A stretch of 64,000 bases of DNA from Embleya scabrispora (GCF_002024165.1 NZ_MWQN01000001.1:4381501-4445500), one strand, 5' to 3'. Positions 45,703 to 55,368 are shown, counted from the first letter of the stretch. The notes: generated by a model from the letters alone, not told the origin. A program made the numbers and translations.

Positions 45703-46917
45703 TCAGGCCGTGGGGGTGAAGGTGACCGGCAGCGCGACCGGGCCGCGGGTGAACACGCCCCTCTCGGTGGGTGCGAAGCCCGGCGCGAAGGCCAGGTCGG
45801 GCATCGCGTCCAGGAGTTGGTTGGTGCCCACCTCGACCTCGGCCACCGCGAGCAGCGCGCCGACGCAGAAGTGCCGGCCGAGCGCGAAGGACAGGTGGTC
45901 GGCCGCCGCGGAGAACGCCGTCCTGGCGGTCAGGTCCTCGCGGAAGATGTCGAACCGGTCGGGGTGCGCGTAGCGCCGGTCGTCCCGGTTCGCCGCGCCG
46001 ATCAGGCAGGTGAGCGTGCTGCCCGCGGGCACCACTCCACCGGTGAGTTCGACGTCCTCGGCGGGTTGGCGCATGATCATGTGCACCGGCGGCGAGTAGC
46101 GCAGCGTCTCGGCGAACGCCCGCGGGATCAGTGAGCGGTCCGCGCGCACCGCGGCGAGTTGGTCGGGGTGTTCGAGCAGGTTCTTGAACAGGCTCGCGAT
46201 CGCCTTGTCCGTCGTCTCGCCGCCGGCGGCGAGCAGCAGGCTGCAGAACGCCTTGATGTCCTCGTCGCTCATTCGGGTGCCGTCGATCTCCGCCCGGCAC
46301 AGCGTGGACAGCAGATCGTCTCCGGGATTCGCCCGCCGCTCGGCGATCAGCGGCAGCATGTACGCGGCGAACTCGTCCCGGGTGCGCAGCCCGGCGGCGG
46401 CCACACCGGGGTCCTGGCTCAGATTGCCCAGGAACGCGATGACCGAGGTGTACCAGCCCTGGAACCGCTCGTGGTCGGCCTGGTCCAGGCCGAGCATGTC
46501 GGCGATCACGTTGACCGGGAAGCGCTGCGCGAACTCCGGTACCAGGTCCACCGATCCGCGCGCGCGGAAGGTGTCCACCAGTTGTCGGGCGTTGCGCTCG
46601 ATCACCGGCATGAACGTTTCCTGAAGCGTGTTTCCGCGAAACGCGGGCGCCACCAGCGCGCGCCGCACCGCGTGTTCGCGCCCGCTCATCTGCAGGATGG
46701 TGCGCCCGTGCACTGGCTCCAACTGCCAGTCGTAGTTGTCGGTGGTGAACACCGGCTCCTTGAAAGCCCGTTCGAGGTCCGCGTAGCGCGAGATGATCCA
46801 ACTCTGCATGCCTTCGTGCCACAGCAGCGGGTGTTCGTCCCGCATGCTCCGGTAGAGGGGATACGGATCGGCCGCGAACTCGGGCGAAAGTATGTCGGGC
46901 ACATCCAGAGCGGTCAT
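45703..46917 (-). CDS. Cytochrome P450 (class I, soluble)
   Basis: 404 residues from ATG 46917 (AAGGGG about nine bases upstream). All canonical motifs: I-helix LLAAGGETTDKA (acid-alcohol pair ET), ExxR in AETLRYSPP, PERF-region HPDRFDIFR, and heme loop FALGRHFCVGALLA. It is a normal catalytic bacterial P450, in contrast to the conservon P450 it faces. No ferredoxin gene is adjacent. Substrate unknown. Confidence 0.95.
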   Translation of the reverse strand: MTALDVPDILSPEFAADPYPLYRSMRDEHPLLWHEGMQSWIISRYADLERAFKEPVFTTDNYDWQLEPVHGRTILQMSGREHAVRRALVAPAFRGNTLQETFMPVIERNARQLVDTFRARGSVDLVPEFAQRFPVNVIADMLGLDQADHERFQGWYTSVIAFLGNLSQDPGVAAAGLRTRDEFAAYMLPLIAERRANPGDDLLSTLCRAEIDGTRMSDEDIKAFCSLLLAAGGETTDKAIASLFKNLLEHPDQLAAVRADRSLIPRAFAETLRYSPPVHMIMRQPAEDVELTGGVVPAGSTLTCLIGAANRDDRRYAHPDRFDIFREDLTARTAFSAAADHLSFALGRHFCVGALLAVAEVEVGTNQLLDAMPDLAFAPGFAPTERGVFTRGPVALPVTFTPTA

Positions 46918-47299
46918 CGAATCGAAACCCCTTGTCCCGCAACGCGATCGAAGATCATCCGGCAACCACTCCAGGCTATGGAGCCAACCACCTCGGGGTC
47001 TACCCCGGCCGCGGGGCCGACCTCGGCCTCCCTTCCAGGGCCGGCGCGTAGCGCGCACCGCGCAGCGCGGTCGACATGGTGGGCACCGCACGAGAGGCGG
47101 CCCAGGCCGAGGTCGTCGCCGAAGAGCGCTGGGGCGAACCGAGATGCGGCCCGCGCCCAGCGCCCGACCGAGCGGGCCACCAGGCCCGGCCCGATCGGAG
47201 CGGTTCGCCGGCCAACGACGCACGGGCCGCACGTTCGAGATCTCCGGCCGTGCCACCCGAACCGCCGGCTCCGCGCCGCCGAACGGGCAAAACGACGAA
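46918..47299. other. Gene-free region upstream of the P450 gene
   Basis: 382 bp between the P450 start (leftward) and the tRNA terminator. GC-rich with no protein-like frame and no repeat of note. It presumably holds the P450 promoter. Confidence 0.4.
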
Positions 47300-47325
47300 G
47301 GCGTTCTCGATAAATCGAGAACGCC
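47300..47325 (-). terminator. Hairpin terminator of tRNA-Lys copy 2
   Basis: GGCGTTCTCGA / TCGAGAACGCC, 11-bp perfect stem with loop TAAA, 22 bp beyond the tRNA 3' end, followed on the minus strand by CGTCGTTTTGC with a short T-run. Confidence 0.88.
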
Positions 47326-47347
47326 CAAGTCGAGGGTGTTTCTGCGG

Positions 47348-47421
47348 TGCGCCGCCAGGGACTCGAACCCCGGACCCGCTGATTAAGAGTCAGCTGCTCT
47401 AACCAACTGAGCTAGCGGCGC
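47348..47421 (-). tRNA. tRNA-Lys (anticodon CTT), copy 2
   Basis: Identical base for base to the tRNA-Lys at 11822-11895 (74 nt, anticodon CTT, no encoded CCA). The shared sequence continues only a few bases on either side (CGCTTGC on the 5' side), so the copies are independent loci with different terminators. Confidence 0.97.
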
Positions 47422-47677
47422 TTGCGTTGCGTGGGAAACATTAGCAGGGGTCGGCGGTGATCGAAAATCGACACCCGGGGACCTGGCTCGATCGGGTCCG
47501 GGGGCGCGCGGGGAGCGTATCGAGGGCGCGCAAGGTCCCTCGAAGGACTTCTTTGAGGACACGGGGAGGACGCCGCTTTCCGGACATCGGCAAAGAGGTC
47601 CCCCGGCCCCTCTCACGGCGGGTACCGTCGGCATCACAGCCTGCACAGCACACCGCACGCGTGAACCGGGAGGGCCG

Positions 47678-49587
47678 ATGGCCATGCGGCAGGGGGCCGG
47701 TCCTTCGTCCGGGAATGTCCGGCTCAAGGCCCTGCGGCACTCGCATGGCTGGGTTTCCCAGCAACAATTGGCCGACGCGTTCGAGAAGAAGGCGCTCGAA
47801 TGCGGTCTCCGCCTCGGGGTGAGCGTGCGGCAGGTGCGCCGGTGGGAAAGCGCCGAGCCGCCCTGGCCGACCCCCGATTATCAGCAGGTCCTACAGGCTT
47901 TGTTCGAGCGACCGCTGACCGATCTCGGGTTCACCCCGCCGTGGCAGGCGGAGCTGACGGCGGAGTACGGCGAGGGTTATGCCGAGGGGTTCACCGAGGG
48001 CTACCCCGAGCCGCAGCCCGCGCTCGAGCAACCGGCGCCGCCGCCGAGTCTTCCCGCGCCCGCCCGCGAAGCCGGGTGGGCGCCGGAGCTTCCGGAGCCG
48101 ACCGCCTACGGCGAGGCCCGGGTACGCCGACAACCACCGCCGCCGGGCAGCAGCCCGCTCGGGGGGGCGATGGCGCTGCCCGCCCGCACCGCACCCCCGT
48201 CGCCCGGCCGCACCGCGCCGCCGGCCGCCCCGGGCCGGACGCCGCCCCCACCCGGCCGGCACGTGCCGCCGCCGCGATCCGGCCCGGTGCCGCCGCCGGG
48301 GCCCGTACCGCCGCCCGGCATCACGCCCCCGCCCGGCCCGGTGCCCCGCCCGGCCTCGCGTCCGTGCCGGCCCAGGCGCCGCCGTTCGAGGACGGCCCCA
48401 CCGTGGTCGACGGCCGGCGGCTGGAGGGCGATCGGCCCCGTGACCTGCCGGTTCGGCCACCGCTACGGGTGATCGGCTCCCCCTCCGCCCCTGTCGAGGC
48501 GCCGTCCCGGTCCCTGGAGATCGCCACCCCCGCCGTGCTGCGCCAGCTCCTGCGCGACACCCCCGACCCGGGCCCGCTGGCCGTGCCGATGCACTCGCGG
48601 GCCGGCCGGCTGACCGTGGTCGGCGCCGACCAGTACGCGATGCTCACCCGGACCTACCGGCAGATGTACTGGGTCGCCCCCGCCGCCATCGCCTACCCCT
48701 CGGTGATCACCCACGTGCGCCTGGGCACCCAACTGCTCGCCGCCCCCGGCCCGGCCCGGGCCCGGCGGATCCTGGGCGCCTCGCTCGCCGAGACCGCGAT
48801 GCTGGCCGGCCGGATGGCCTTCTTCGACCTGGACCGCCCGCACGACGCGCAGGACCACTACCTGGTCGCCTACCGGGCCGCCAACGAGGCGGCCGACACC
48901 CTGCTCGCCGCCGCCGTACTCGCGCACACCGCCTTCATCCCCGCCTTCGACGCCGCTCCCACGGCCGCGGCGGACATCCTCGACTTCGCCCGCAAGACGG
49001 CTACGCGCGATGCGCCGACGGTGATGCGCGCCTGGTTCGACGCGGTGCAGTCCGAGTTCGAGTCGTTGCGCGGCACTCCCGAGCGCGGGCTGCACCTGCT
49101 CGACCGGGCCGAGGACCTGCTGTGCCACCCCGACAACACCCCCACCCCGCCGTGGCTCGACTTCTTCGACGCCTCCCGGCTGTGGGGTTTCCGCGGCAGG
49201 GCCGAACTCACCGCACGCCGGATGGACCAGGCCCAGAGCTCGCTCAACGACGCGCTGCAGAACCTGCCGCCCAACGGCGACAAGCAGCGCGCGGTGATGT
49301 ACGCCGACCTCGCCGAGGCGGCCTTCCAGGCGGGCGAGGTGGACGAGGCGTGCGGCCGGCTGTTCCAGTCCATCGACATGTTGCGGGTGCACTGGTACTC
49401 GATGGGCATGGACCGGGTCCGGGACACCCGCAAGCAACTGGAGCCGTACAAGAATTCGGTCGCGGTGCGGCAATTGGACGAGGCGCTGGCGTCCTTCTCC
49501 GAACTCGCGCCCACCGACGAGACCGGCTTCGTGGCCCTGCCCTCGGCCGAGGATCAGCGTGCCGATCGGCGTGACGACCGGCGCTGA
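47678..49587 (+). pseudogene. XRE-TPR regulator with an apparent one-base frameshift
   Basis: The gene starts at ATG 47678 (GGGAGGG upstream; ATG 47684 possible). The first frame gives a helix-turn-helix (LKALRHSHGWVSQQQLADAF ... VSVRQVRRWESAEPPWP, about 15-70) and a Pro/Gly-rich linker, then runs into a stop at 48472. The reading frame of a C-terminal TPR domain (about 48480-49587: ALLPELAEAAF-like helices, KQRAVMYADLAEAAFQAGEVDEAC) is one base off. Adding one C to the C-run at 48344-48347 restores VPPPGLASVPAQAPP and a protein of about 636 residues, as in related streptomycete regulators. It is either a true mutation, a slippage site, or a sequencing error. Confidence 0.8.
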
Positions 49588-49661
49588 GTTCCGCCTGTCG
49601 GTCACATGGTCCACACTGACCCGGGACCGGACGGTTCGACGACGAAAGCCGTACACGAGAC

Positions 49662-50837
49662 ATGCGCACGACGGGTACGACCGGCGCGATCGCCGGCAGG
49701 CTGGAGCAGTTGCGCGGCGAACTGCCCACCCGCAATCACAACGCCCGCACGGTGGCCGCCCTCGCGGCCAACCCGGGCTGCGCCCGCCGCGGCGTGTTGG
49801 ACGCGGCCGGCATCGAGAAGACCGTACTGGCCGAACGCCTCGGCTTCCCCGCCCGCTACGGTCGCTCCCCGTTCGCCATCGGGCGCGGCAACGTGTTCGA
49901 GGCCCGGGTCAAGGCCGACGACGGGCGGGAGTTGCGCCGCCTCCTCGCCGAGGTTCTGGGCGCCGACCCCGACGACGGCGCGCTGCTCGACGTGGACGGT
50001 GCCATGGGCTCCGCCGGCCCCACCGGGCCCACCACCTCCACCGACCGACCCGGCCGACCCGGCCGCGAGGAGCGGGTCGCCCGCACCCGCGAGGCGCTGC
50101 TGCGCGCGGCGAGCGGCGATCCGGACGCCTGCGCGATCCTGGACCACCCGCTGCTTCCGCTCGACGTGGCCGGCCGGCGCGCCTACCTGGAACCCGACGC
50201 GATGGCCTGCCGGGTGGCCGGCCGACTGCACGTGGTGGAGATCAAGTCCTTCGCGATCATCGACGGCTCCGCCGACCCGGGCAAGCTGGCCTCCGCCACC
50301 CGACAGGCCGCGGTATACGTACACGCGCTGCGCGGGCTCGCCGAGGAACTGGGCCTCGACCCCGAGTCGGTGTCCACCGACATCGTGCTGGTGTGCGCCC
50401 AGGACTTCGCCAACCGCCCGATCGCCGTGGTGCTCGACGTACGCCGCGAACTGGCCACCACCCGGCGGCGGTTGGCCCGACTGTCCGGGGTCGAGGAACT
50501 GTTCGCCGAACTCCCGGAGGGGCTGACGTTCGACGTCGCCGAGGAGCGGGTCGGTGCGGCCGTCGCCCGGGTGCCCGCCGCCTACCTGCCCGACTGCCTG
50601 TCCGCCTGCGAACTCGCGCTGTTCTGCCGGAACGAGGCCCGCGGCTGCGGCACCGGCGGCGGCGTGGGCACGCTGGGTACCTCGGTGCGCGGCGCGCTCG
50701 GCGGGATCGACGACATCGGCACCGCCCTCGCACTCGCCGACGGCACCCGCGCGCCCGAGCCCGGCCAGGAGGACGTGGCCCGGCTGCTCCGCCGCGCCCA
50801 GGCGCTGCGGCACGAGGCGCTGGGCGGTGTCGGGTGA
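49662..50837 (+). CDS. RecB/Cas4-like PD-(D/E)XK nuclease with cysteine cluster
   Basis: 391 residues from ATG 49662. Nuclease core: IGRGNVFEARV (Glu 79, as in RecB motif I), LEPDAMA (Asp 179), VVEIKSF (E193, K195) and a QAAVYVHALR helix. Cysteines at 40, 312, 316, 322 and 329 (CLSACELALFCRNEARGC) have the one-plus-three layout of Cas4/AddB Fe-S cluster nucleases. It probably is a DNA exonuclease with a structural Fe-S cluster. It is the first of three coupled genes (GTGA overlaps), with a helicase as the third. There is no CRISPR nearby. Confidence 0.83.
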   Translation: MRTTGTTGAIAGRLEQLRGELPTRNHNARTVAALAANPGCARRGVLDAAGIEKTVLAERLGFPARYGRSPFAIGRGNVFEARVKADDGRELRRLLAEVLGADPDDGALLDVDGAMGSAGPTGPTTSTDRPGRPGREERVARTREALLRAASGDPDACAILDHPLLPLDVAGRRAYLEPDAMACRVAGRLHVVEIKSFAIIDGSADPGKLASATRQAAVYVHALRGLAEELGLDPESVSTDIVLVCAQDFANRPIAVVLDVRRELATTRRRLARLSGVEELFAELPEGLTFDVAEERVGAAVARVPAAYLPDCLSACELALFCRNEARGCGTGGGVGTLGTSVRGALGGIDDIGTALALADGTRAPEPGQEDVARLLRRAQALRHEALGGVG

Positions 50838-52378
50838 GCACGATCGCCGCGCTCGGCCGGCTGCGCGCCGCCGCGACCGGCTACGCGCAGCCGGCGGCGA
50901 CGGTGCGCCACCGGCACCTGTCCGCGCGTCCTGTGGTGCTGGTGCCGTATGTGCTCGCGGGCGAGGCGTTCGCGCCGCTGGCCGCGCTGGTCGGCACGGA
51001 CCGCCGGCGGCCGCACCTGCTCGCCGTACCGCAACCGCGCGACCGCGACCGCCGGTTCGCGCACGCGGCCGAGTTGGCGGGGCAACTCCTGCCCCACCTG
51101 GGCGCGTTCGCCGCCGAGACGGAGACGATCGAGCGCCGGGGCGACGACCCGTACGAGCGCAGCCTGGACGCGCCGCAGGTGCTGGTGCCCACCGCGGGCG
51201 GCATCGAGTATCTGCGCCTGCTCGGTCGCTCCACCCGGTTCCGGCGCACCGACGGCGAGTTCGCGGTACCGGCCGAGGTTCCGCTGCTCGGGCGGTGGAG
51301 CACCTGGCTGGCGGATCGGGCGAGTGTGCCCGGATCGAGCGTGCTGCTCGCGATGACCGACCTGCTCACCCAGGCGTGGGCGACCGGGCAGAGCGCGATG
51401 GAGGACGGCGACCTGGCCTCGCTGTTGGCCTGGATCGACCCGCCCGCCGGTCGGCGCGGGGACGAGGCGGCGCGAGAGGCGGAGGGTGGTCCGACGGCGG
51501 GCCCGGCGACCGATCCGGCGTTCGACGAACGACTCGTGCCGCTGATCGCCGCGTTCGACGAGGCGGTGGCCGCCGAGCGGGAGGCGGACGGGGACGGCGC
51601 CGTCAGCGAGCGCGAGCGGCGGGCCGAGCAGGCGATCCGGGACGCGCTGGCCGCCGAGTTGATGCCCACCTGGGATCGTATGTGGCGCGGCGTGGACCTG
51701 CTCGCCGCCCTGCCGGCGGGTGCCTCGGTGGCCGGGCGCTGGGAGGCGGACCGGGCCTCGTACAGCTTCTTCGCCGCCGACCTGGCCGACCCCGAGTCGC
51801 GCCCGCAGCCCAGGGTGCCCGGCGCGATCTCGGCCGCCGCGCAACTCGCGGGCCGGGAACGGGCCCAGGCCCGCCTCGACGCCGAACAGGTGCGCGACGA
51901 CCCGCTGTTGATGGCCGCCGTGCGGCTGGCCGGCGAGGCCTTCCGGGGCGAACTGATCGCGGTGGACGCGGAGCGCATGGCCACCGAACCGGGCAAGAAG
52001 ACCGCCCGTCCCCGGCCGCTGCTCGTCTTTCGCACCGAGGACGAGCCGCTGTTCGGGCCCGGTACCGAACTCGCCTGCGTGGAGCGCCCCGACGCGAAGG
52101 CCCGGGTGTTGGCGGGCGAACCCGGCCGGATGGAGCTGGAGCTGTTCGGTGGGATGGGTGGCGGCAAGGCGCCCAAGCCGGGCAGCGTGCCCGAGCGGGG
52201 CGAGGTGTTGTGCTGGACCTCGCTGATCGCCGAGTTCCGGCGCAGCCCCGACTGGCCCGCCGTCGAGGACACGCCCTGGACGCACGGCGGCCCGCCGCCC
52301 GAGCCGGGGACGGAGCCCGGCGCGCAGACCGGGCCCGATCCCGAGCCGGACGACGACGCGTTGGAGGAGTGGTCGTGA
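50834..52378 (+). CDS. Unknown protein between nuclease and helicase
   Basis: 514 residues from GTG 50834, overlapping the nuclease stop as GTGA. No signal, membrane span or catalytic motif. The N-terminus is beta-rich (VVLVPYVLAGEAFAPLAALVG, LLAVPQPRDRDRRF), the middle is helical (AFDEAVAAEREAD... AIRDALAAELMPTWDRMWRGVDLL), and the C-terminus has LLVFRTEDEPLFGPGTELACVERPDAKARV and an acidic tail. It is coupled on both sides, so it is likely a structural or recognition subunit of the complex. I do not recognise its family. Confidence 0.8.
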   Translation: MSTIAALGRLRAAATGYAQPAATVRHRHLSARPVVLVPYVLAGEAFAPLAALVGTDRRRPHLLAVPQPRDRDRRFAHAAELAGQLLPHLGAFAAETETIERRGDDPYERSLDAPQVLVPTAGGIEYLRLLGRSTRFRRTDGEFAVPAEVPLLGRWSTWLADRASVPGSSVLLAMTDLLTQAWATGQSAMEDGDLASLLAWIDPPAGRRGDEAAREAEGGPTAGPATDPAFDERLVPLIAAFDEAVAAEREADGDGAVSERERRAEQAIRDALAAELMPTWDRMWRGVDLLAALPAGASVAGRWEADRASYSFFAADLADPESRPQPRVPGAISAAAQLAGRERAQARLDAEQVRDDPLLMAAVRLAGEAFRGELIAVDAERMATEPGKKTARPRPLLVFRTEDEPLFGPGTELACVERPDAKARVLAGEPGRMELELFGGMGGGKAPKPGSVPERGEVLCWTSLIAEFRRSPDWPAVEDTPWTHGGPPPEPGTEPGAQTGPDPEPDDDALEEWS

Positions 52379-53718
52379 CGACCGCGCACACTCGCGCCCC
52401 GCAGGGCGACCCGGCCGCGCTCGCCGCCGCCGCGACCGCCGCGGTGCTCGCCGACCTCGGCTCGGGGGCACACCGCGGTGTCGTGGTCGACTCGCCGCCC
52501 GGCGCGGGCAAGTCCACCCTGGTGGTGCGTGCCGCCGGCGAACTGGCCGCGTCCGGCGAGCGGTTGATGATCGTCGCGCAGACCAACAACCAGGTCGACG
52601 ACCTGCTGATCCGGCTCGCCGAGGAGCATCCGCAGCTGCCGGTGGGGCGGTTGTCCGCCACCGGCTACCGGCTGCCGCCCGCCCTGGTGGGCACCTCGGT
52701 GTCGAACGCGGAGAAGGCGGAGGCACTGGACGCCTGCGCGGTGGTGGTGGCCACCGCCGCCAAGTGGGCGCTGGTCCAGGACCGGCGCTGGCCCTGGGCG
52801 ATCGTGGACGAGGCGTACCAGATGCGCTCCGACGCGCTGCTCCTGGTGGCGCGACTGTTCGACCGGGCGCTGTTCGTGGGCGATCCCGGTCAGCTCGATC
52901 CGTTCGCCACCGTGGACACCTCGCGCTGGCACAGCCTGAGCTACGACCCCTCGCAGAGCGCGGTGGTGGTGCTCCGCCGGCACAACCCGGACCTGCCGGT
53001 GCACCGGCTGCCGGTGTCCTGGCGGCTGCCCGCGAGCGCGGCGCCGCTGGTGTCGGACGCGTTCTATCCGTTCACCCCGTTCCGCTCCGGGACCGGCCCC
53101 GGCGAGCGCTCGCTGCGCTTCGAGGCGGCGCGGGAGCACGACGCGTACGACACGGTGGTCGACGTCGCGGCCGGATCCGGGTGGGGCCTGCTGGAGTTGC
53201 CCGCGCGGTTCACCGGGGCGGCCGACGAGGAGGCCGTACGGGCGGTGGCCACGCTGGCGGCGCGGCTGCTCGCGCGCGACGGGACGGCGGTCGGCGAGCG
53301 TACCCCCGCCGGGGTGCCGCTGGACGCGTCCCGGATCGCGATCGGGGTCAGCCACCGCGAGCAGCGGGCGCGAGTCGAGTCGGCGCTGCGCGATCTCGGT
53401 GCGACGGAGATCGTGGTGGACACCGCGAACCGGCTCCAGGGCCGCGAGTTCGACGTGACCGTGGTGCTGCATCCGCTGTCCGGGCGGCGCGACGCGACCG
53501 AGTTCCACCTGGAGACGGGCCGGTTGTGCGTACTGGCCTCCCGGCATCGGCACGCGTGCCTGGTGGTGGCCCGGGCGGGCATCCCCGAACTGCTCGACGC
53601 GCATCCGACCGCGAACCCGGTCCACCTCGGCGTGCCGGTGTCGTTCCCGGACGGTTGGGAGGCGAACCAGGCGGTGCTTGCCGAACTCGGCAGGCATCGG
53701 GTGCCGCTGACGCCCTGA
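52375..53718 (+). CDS. Superfamily 1 (UPF1/DNA2-like) helicase
   Basis: 447 residues from GTG 52375, GTGA overlap with the previous gene. Walker A SPPGAGKST (40-48), motif Ia AQTNNQVDDL, motif II IVDEAYQ (DEAx), motif III VGDPGQLDPF, motif IV SWRLP, motif V TANRLQGREFDVTVV, and motif VI SRHRHACLVV. It is compact, without large insertions. With the Cas4/RecB-like nuclease two genes away, it makes a helicase-nuclease pair comparable in logic to AddAB/DNA2, but not a known named set. Confidence 0.87.
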   Translation: MTTAHTRAPQGDPAALAAAATAAVLADLGSGAHRGVVVDSPPGAGKSTLVVRAAGELAASGERLMIVAQTNNQVDDLLIRLAEEHPQLPVGRLSATGYRLPPALVGTSVSNAEKAEALDACAVVVATAAKWALVQDRRWPWAIVDEAYQMRSDALLLVARLFDRALFVGDPGQLDPFATVDTSRWHSLSYDPSQSAVVVLRRHNPDLPVHRLPVSWRLPASAAPLVSDAFYPFTPFRSGTGPGERSLRFEAAREHDAYDTVVDVAAGSGWGLLELPARFTGAADEEAVRAVATLAARLLARDGTAVGERTPAGVPLDASRIAIGVSHREQRARVESALRDLGATEIVVDTANRLQGREFDVTVVLHPLSGRRDATEFHLETGRLCVLASRHRHACLVVARAGIPELLDAHPTANPVHLGVPVSFPDGWEANQAVLAELGRHRVPLTP

Positions 53719-53766
53719 ACGCGGGTACGGTCCCCGCGACATGCGCGTCCGTGTCGTCCGCGCGGA

Positions 53767-53791
53767 CGCCGGCCGCCCCCTCCGGCCGGCG
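53767..53791. terminator. Bidirectional hairpin terminator
   Basis: CGCCGGCCG / CGGCCGGCG, 9-bp perfect stem with 7-nt loop, between the convergent helicase gene and the small gene at 53806. Confidence 0.7.
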
Positions 53792-53805
53792 GTCCCGACG
53801 GTCCG

Positions 53806-54141
53806 CTACTCGCCCCGCTCCAGCAGCAGTCGTCGGCCGTGCTCGATCATCTTCGCCGTGTATTCCTCGCCCCACCCCGCGCGCGCCGCGACCTGAGCCG
53901 TCGTCAGATGGTCGAACCGATTCGGGTCCGCCATCCGCGCCGCGGCCATCGCCTGATAGTCCACCGCCCGGTCGGCCGCCGCCCGGAACGCCTCGGCCAG
54001 GTCGGTCGAGCGGGTCAGCACCTCCTGGGGATCGGTCAGATCGTCCAGGTCGAAGAAGCGTTCGTCGGGCGGCTCGGGGACCGAGGGCTCGAACAACAGC
54101 GGCACAGGCCGCATGCGGGGCTGGCGCGACTCGGACGGCAT
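53806..54141 (-). CDS. Small conserved helical protein, function unknown
   Basis: 111 residues from ATG 54141, with GGAAGGAA upstream. The N-terminal 35 residues are basic and Pro-rich, then an acidic DERFFDLDDLTDPQEVL patch and helices ending in TAQVAARAGWGEEYTAKMIEHGRRLLLERGE, which has a helix-turn-helix-like look. No family recognised. Single gene. Confidence 0.6.
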   Translation of the reverse strand: MPSESRQPRMRPVPLLFEPSVPEPPDERFFDLDDLTDPQEVLTRSTDLAEAFRAAADRAVDYQAMAAARMADPNRFDHLTTAQVAARAGWGEEYTAKMIEHGRRLLLERGE

Positions 54142-54573
54142 GCGCGGGTTCCTTCCGACAGGGCAGACGTGCTGACGACGAAAACGGACGGGGGGAGCAA
54201 CGGGAATCGACCGATCCGAGATGGTCGGCAAGATCCCGTGCCCTTGCCATTGTCGCCAACCGCGCGCCATCCGAAAGACCCTTGCCCGAAAGAGGGACGC
54301 CTGTCCGGGCGGCGCCCGGATAAACCCCGAATCGGGCGGGCCCGGGACCCGGTTTCGGGGGTTTGGCCGGGGGGTCGGGTCCGGCCGGTGTGGGGCTTCG
54401 GATCGGCCCCGGGGCGACTTCGGACCCGCCTCGATGCGGGCCGACGCACGGACGCGCCCCCCGGCCGAGGGGCCGAGGGGCGCGTCGCGTCTTGCCGATA
54501 CCGGTCGGGTCGAGCAGGTATTGGGGGAGCCGCTCGTGATGTCAGGTCTCCGACCGGTACGTTCCGGGCGACC
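54142..54573. other. Gene-free region with a strong hairpin
   Basis: 432 bp between two leftward genes. Mostly featureless GC-rich sequence. It contains the terminator at 54451-54486 for the upstream gene and should contain the promoter for the gene at 53806-54141. No ORF is convincing. Confidence 0.45.
54451..54486 (-). terminator. Hairpin terminator of the primase-like small gene
   Basis: GACGCGCCCC / GGGGCGCGTC, 10-bp outer stem with inner CGGCC/GGCCG pairing around a GAGG loop, 88 bp after the stop at 54574. Confidence 0.7.
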
Positions 54574-55023
54574 TCAGATCGCCTGCTGGTGGCGCTCGGC
54601 GAGGGCGCGGGCGGCCTCGGCGATCGCCGCGCGCACGTGCCGCAGCGTGGTCAGGCGGTTGTCGGACGTGGGCGGCACCAGCCAGACCAGCGGGCCGTCG
54701 TTCTGCTCCGGCGGCGGTGGGAAGGTGATCCACGCGCCGCGGCCGTGGTGGCGCGGGCCGAGCCGGCGCTCGCGCGGGCGCATCGGCATCACGGCGGTCG
54801 GCGGTACGAGGAATCCGATCCGGCGGTAGCGGCGGTCGAAGATGACCGGTCCGACCGGCACGCGGTGTGCGTGCAGCGTGTCCAGGGCCGCCCGACCGAG
54901 CCGGTCCTCCACCTCGATCACGTCGAACGTCTCGCCGGCGGCGACCAGGCGAGGTGCGTACGGGTTCCGAAGCGCGTCCTGCGGCAGCGCTGCCAGCGTC
55001 GTCCGGTTCACGTCGGCGTCCAT
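54574..55023 (-). CDS. Small conserved protein resembling primase-polymerase N-terminal domains
   Basis: 149 residues from ATG 55023. Pattern FDVIEVEDRLGRAALDTLHAHRVPVGPVI..IGFLVPP..HGRGAWITFPPPPEQNDGPLVWLVPP resembles streptomycete proteins annotated as bifunctional primase/polymerase N-terminal domains, judging by the DVIEV..G..L..R..PVGPV and HGRGxWIxxPP elements. The catalytic acidic residues of real primases are not evident. Treat the function as unknown. A related setting is common near XRE-TPR genes, as here. Confidence 0.6.
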   Translation of the reverse strand: MDADVNRTTLAALPQDALRNPYAPRLVAAGETFDVIEVEDRLGRAALDTLHAHRVPVGPVIFDRRYRRIGFLVPPTAVMPMRPRERRLGPRHHGRGAWITFPPPPEQNDGPLVWLVPPTSDNRLTTLRHVRAAIAEAARALAERHQQAI

Positions 55024-55368
55024 CGGTGAGGCGGTCCTCTCGTTTCGTCGTGGAAACGGAATCGTCCTCGGGGGCCGGAGCGGTCCTCGAAGCGTCCTCT
55101 GTGTCCTGCACGTGCCAGATGCGTCCGAGTTGTGCGTCGTCCGCCCTGCCCTTAGATGCAACCAGGCCGGCACACGGTGTGACGAGGCCCGCGGTGGGAC
55201 TCCTGCAGGACGTGCTGAGGACTCTTGCCGCCCTAACGGGCTAGAGGCATGACGCCGCAGGTGGGGCGGGGTCACGATCGAGATCCAGCACGGATCGTAC
55301 GGGCCCGGTGTAGTACGTGAGCGGGTCCTCCCAGTCATGTCCGTCAACCGACGCGTATGGAGGACGCG
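55024..55368. other. Divergent region before the Tat-TPR gene
   Basis: 345 bp between divergent genes. TAGTAC at 55312-55317 with CGGATC-type sequence upstream may be a -10 for the rightward gene. Otherwise nothing recognised. Confidence 0.4.

Noticed and set aside
49662-50837. Cas4 of a CRISPR system
   Set aside because: No CRISPR repeats, cas1 or cas2 anywhere in the window. Cas4/RecB similarity is at the fold and cysteine-layout level only.
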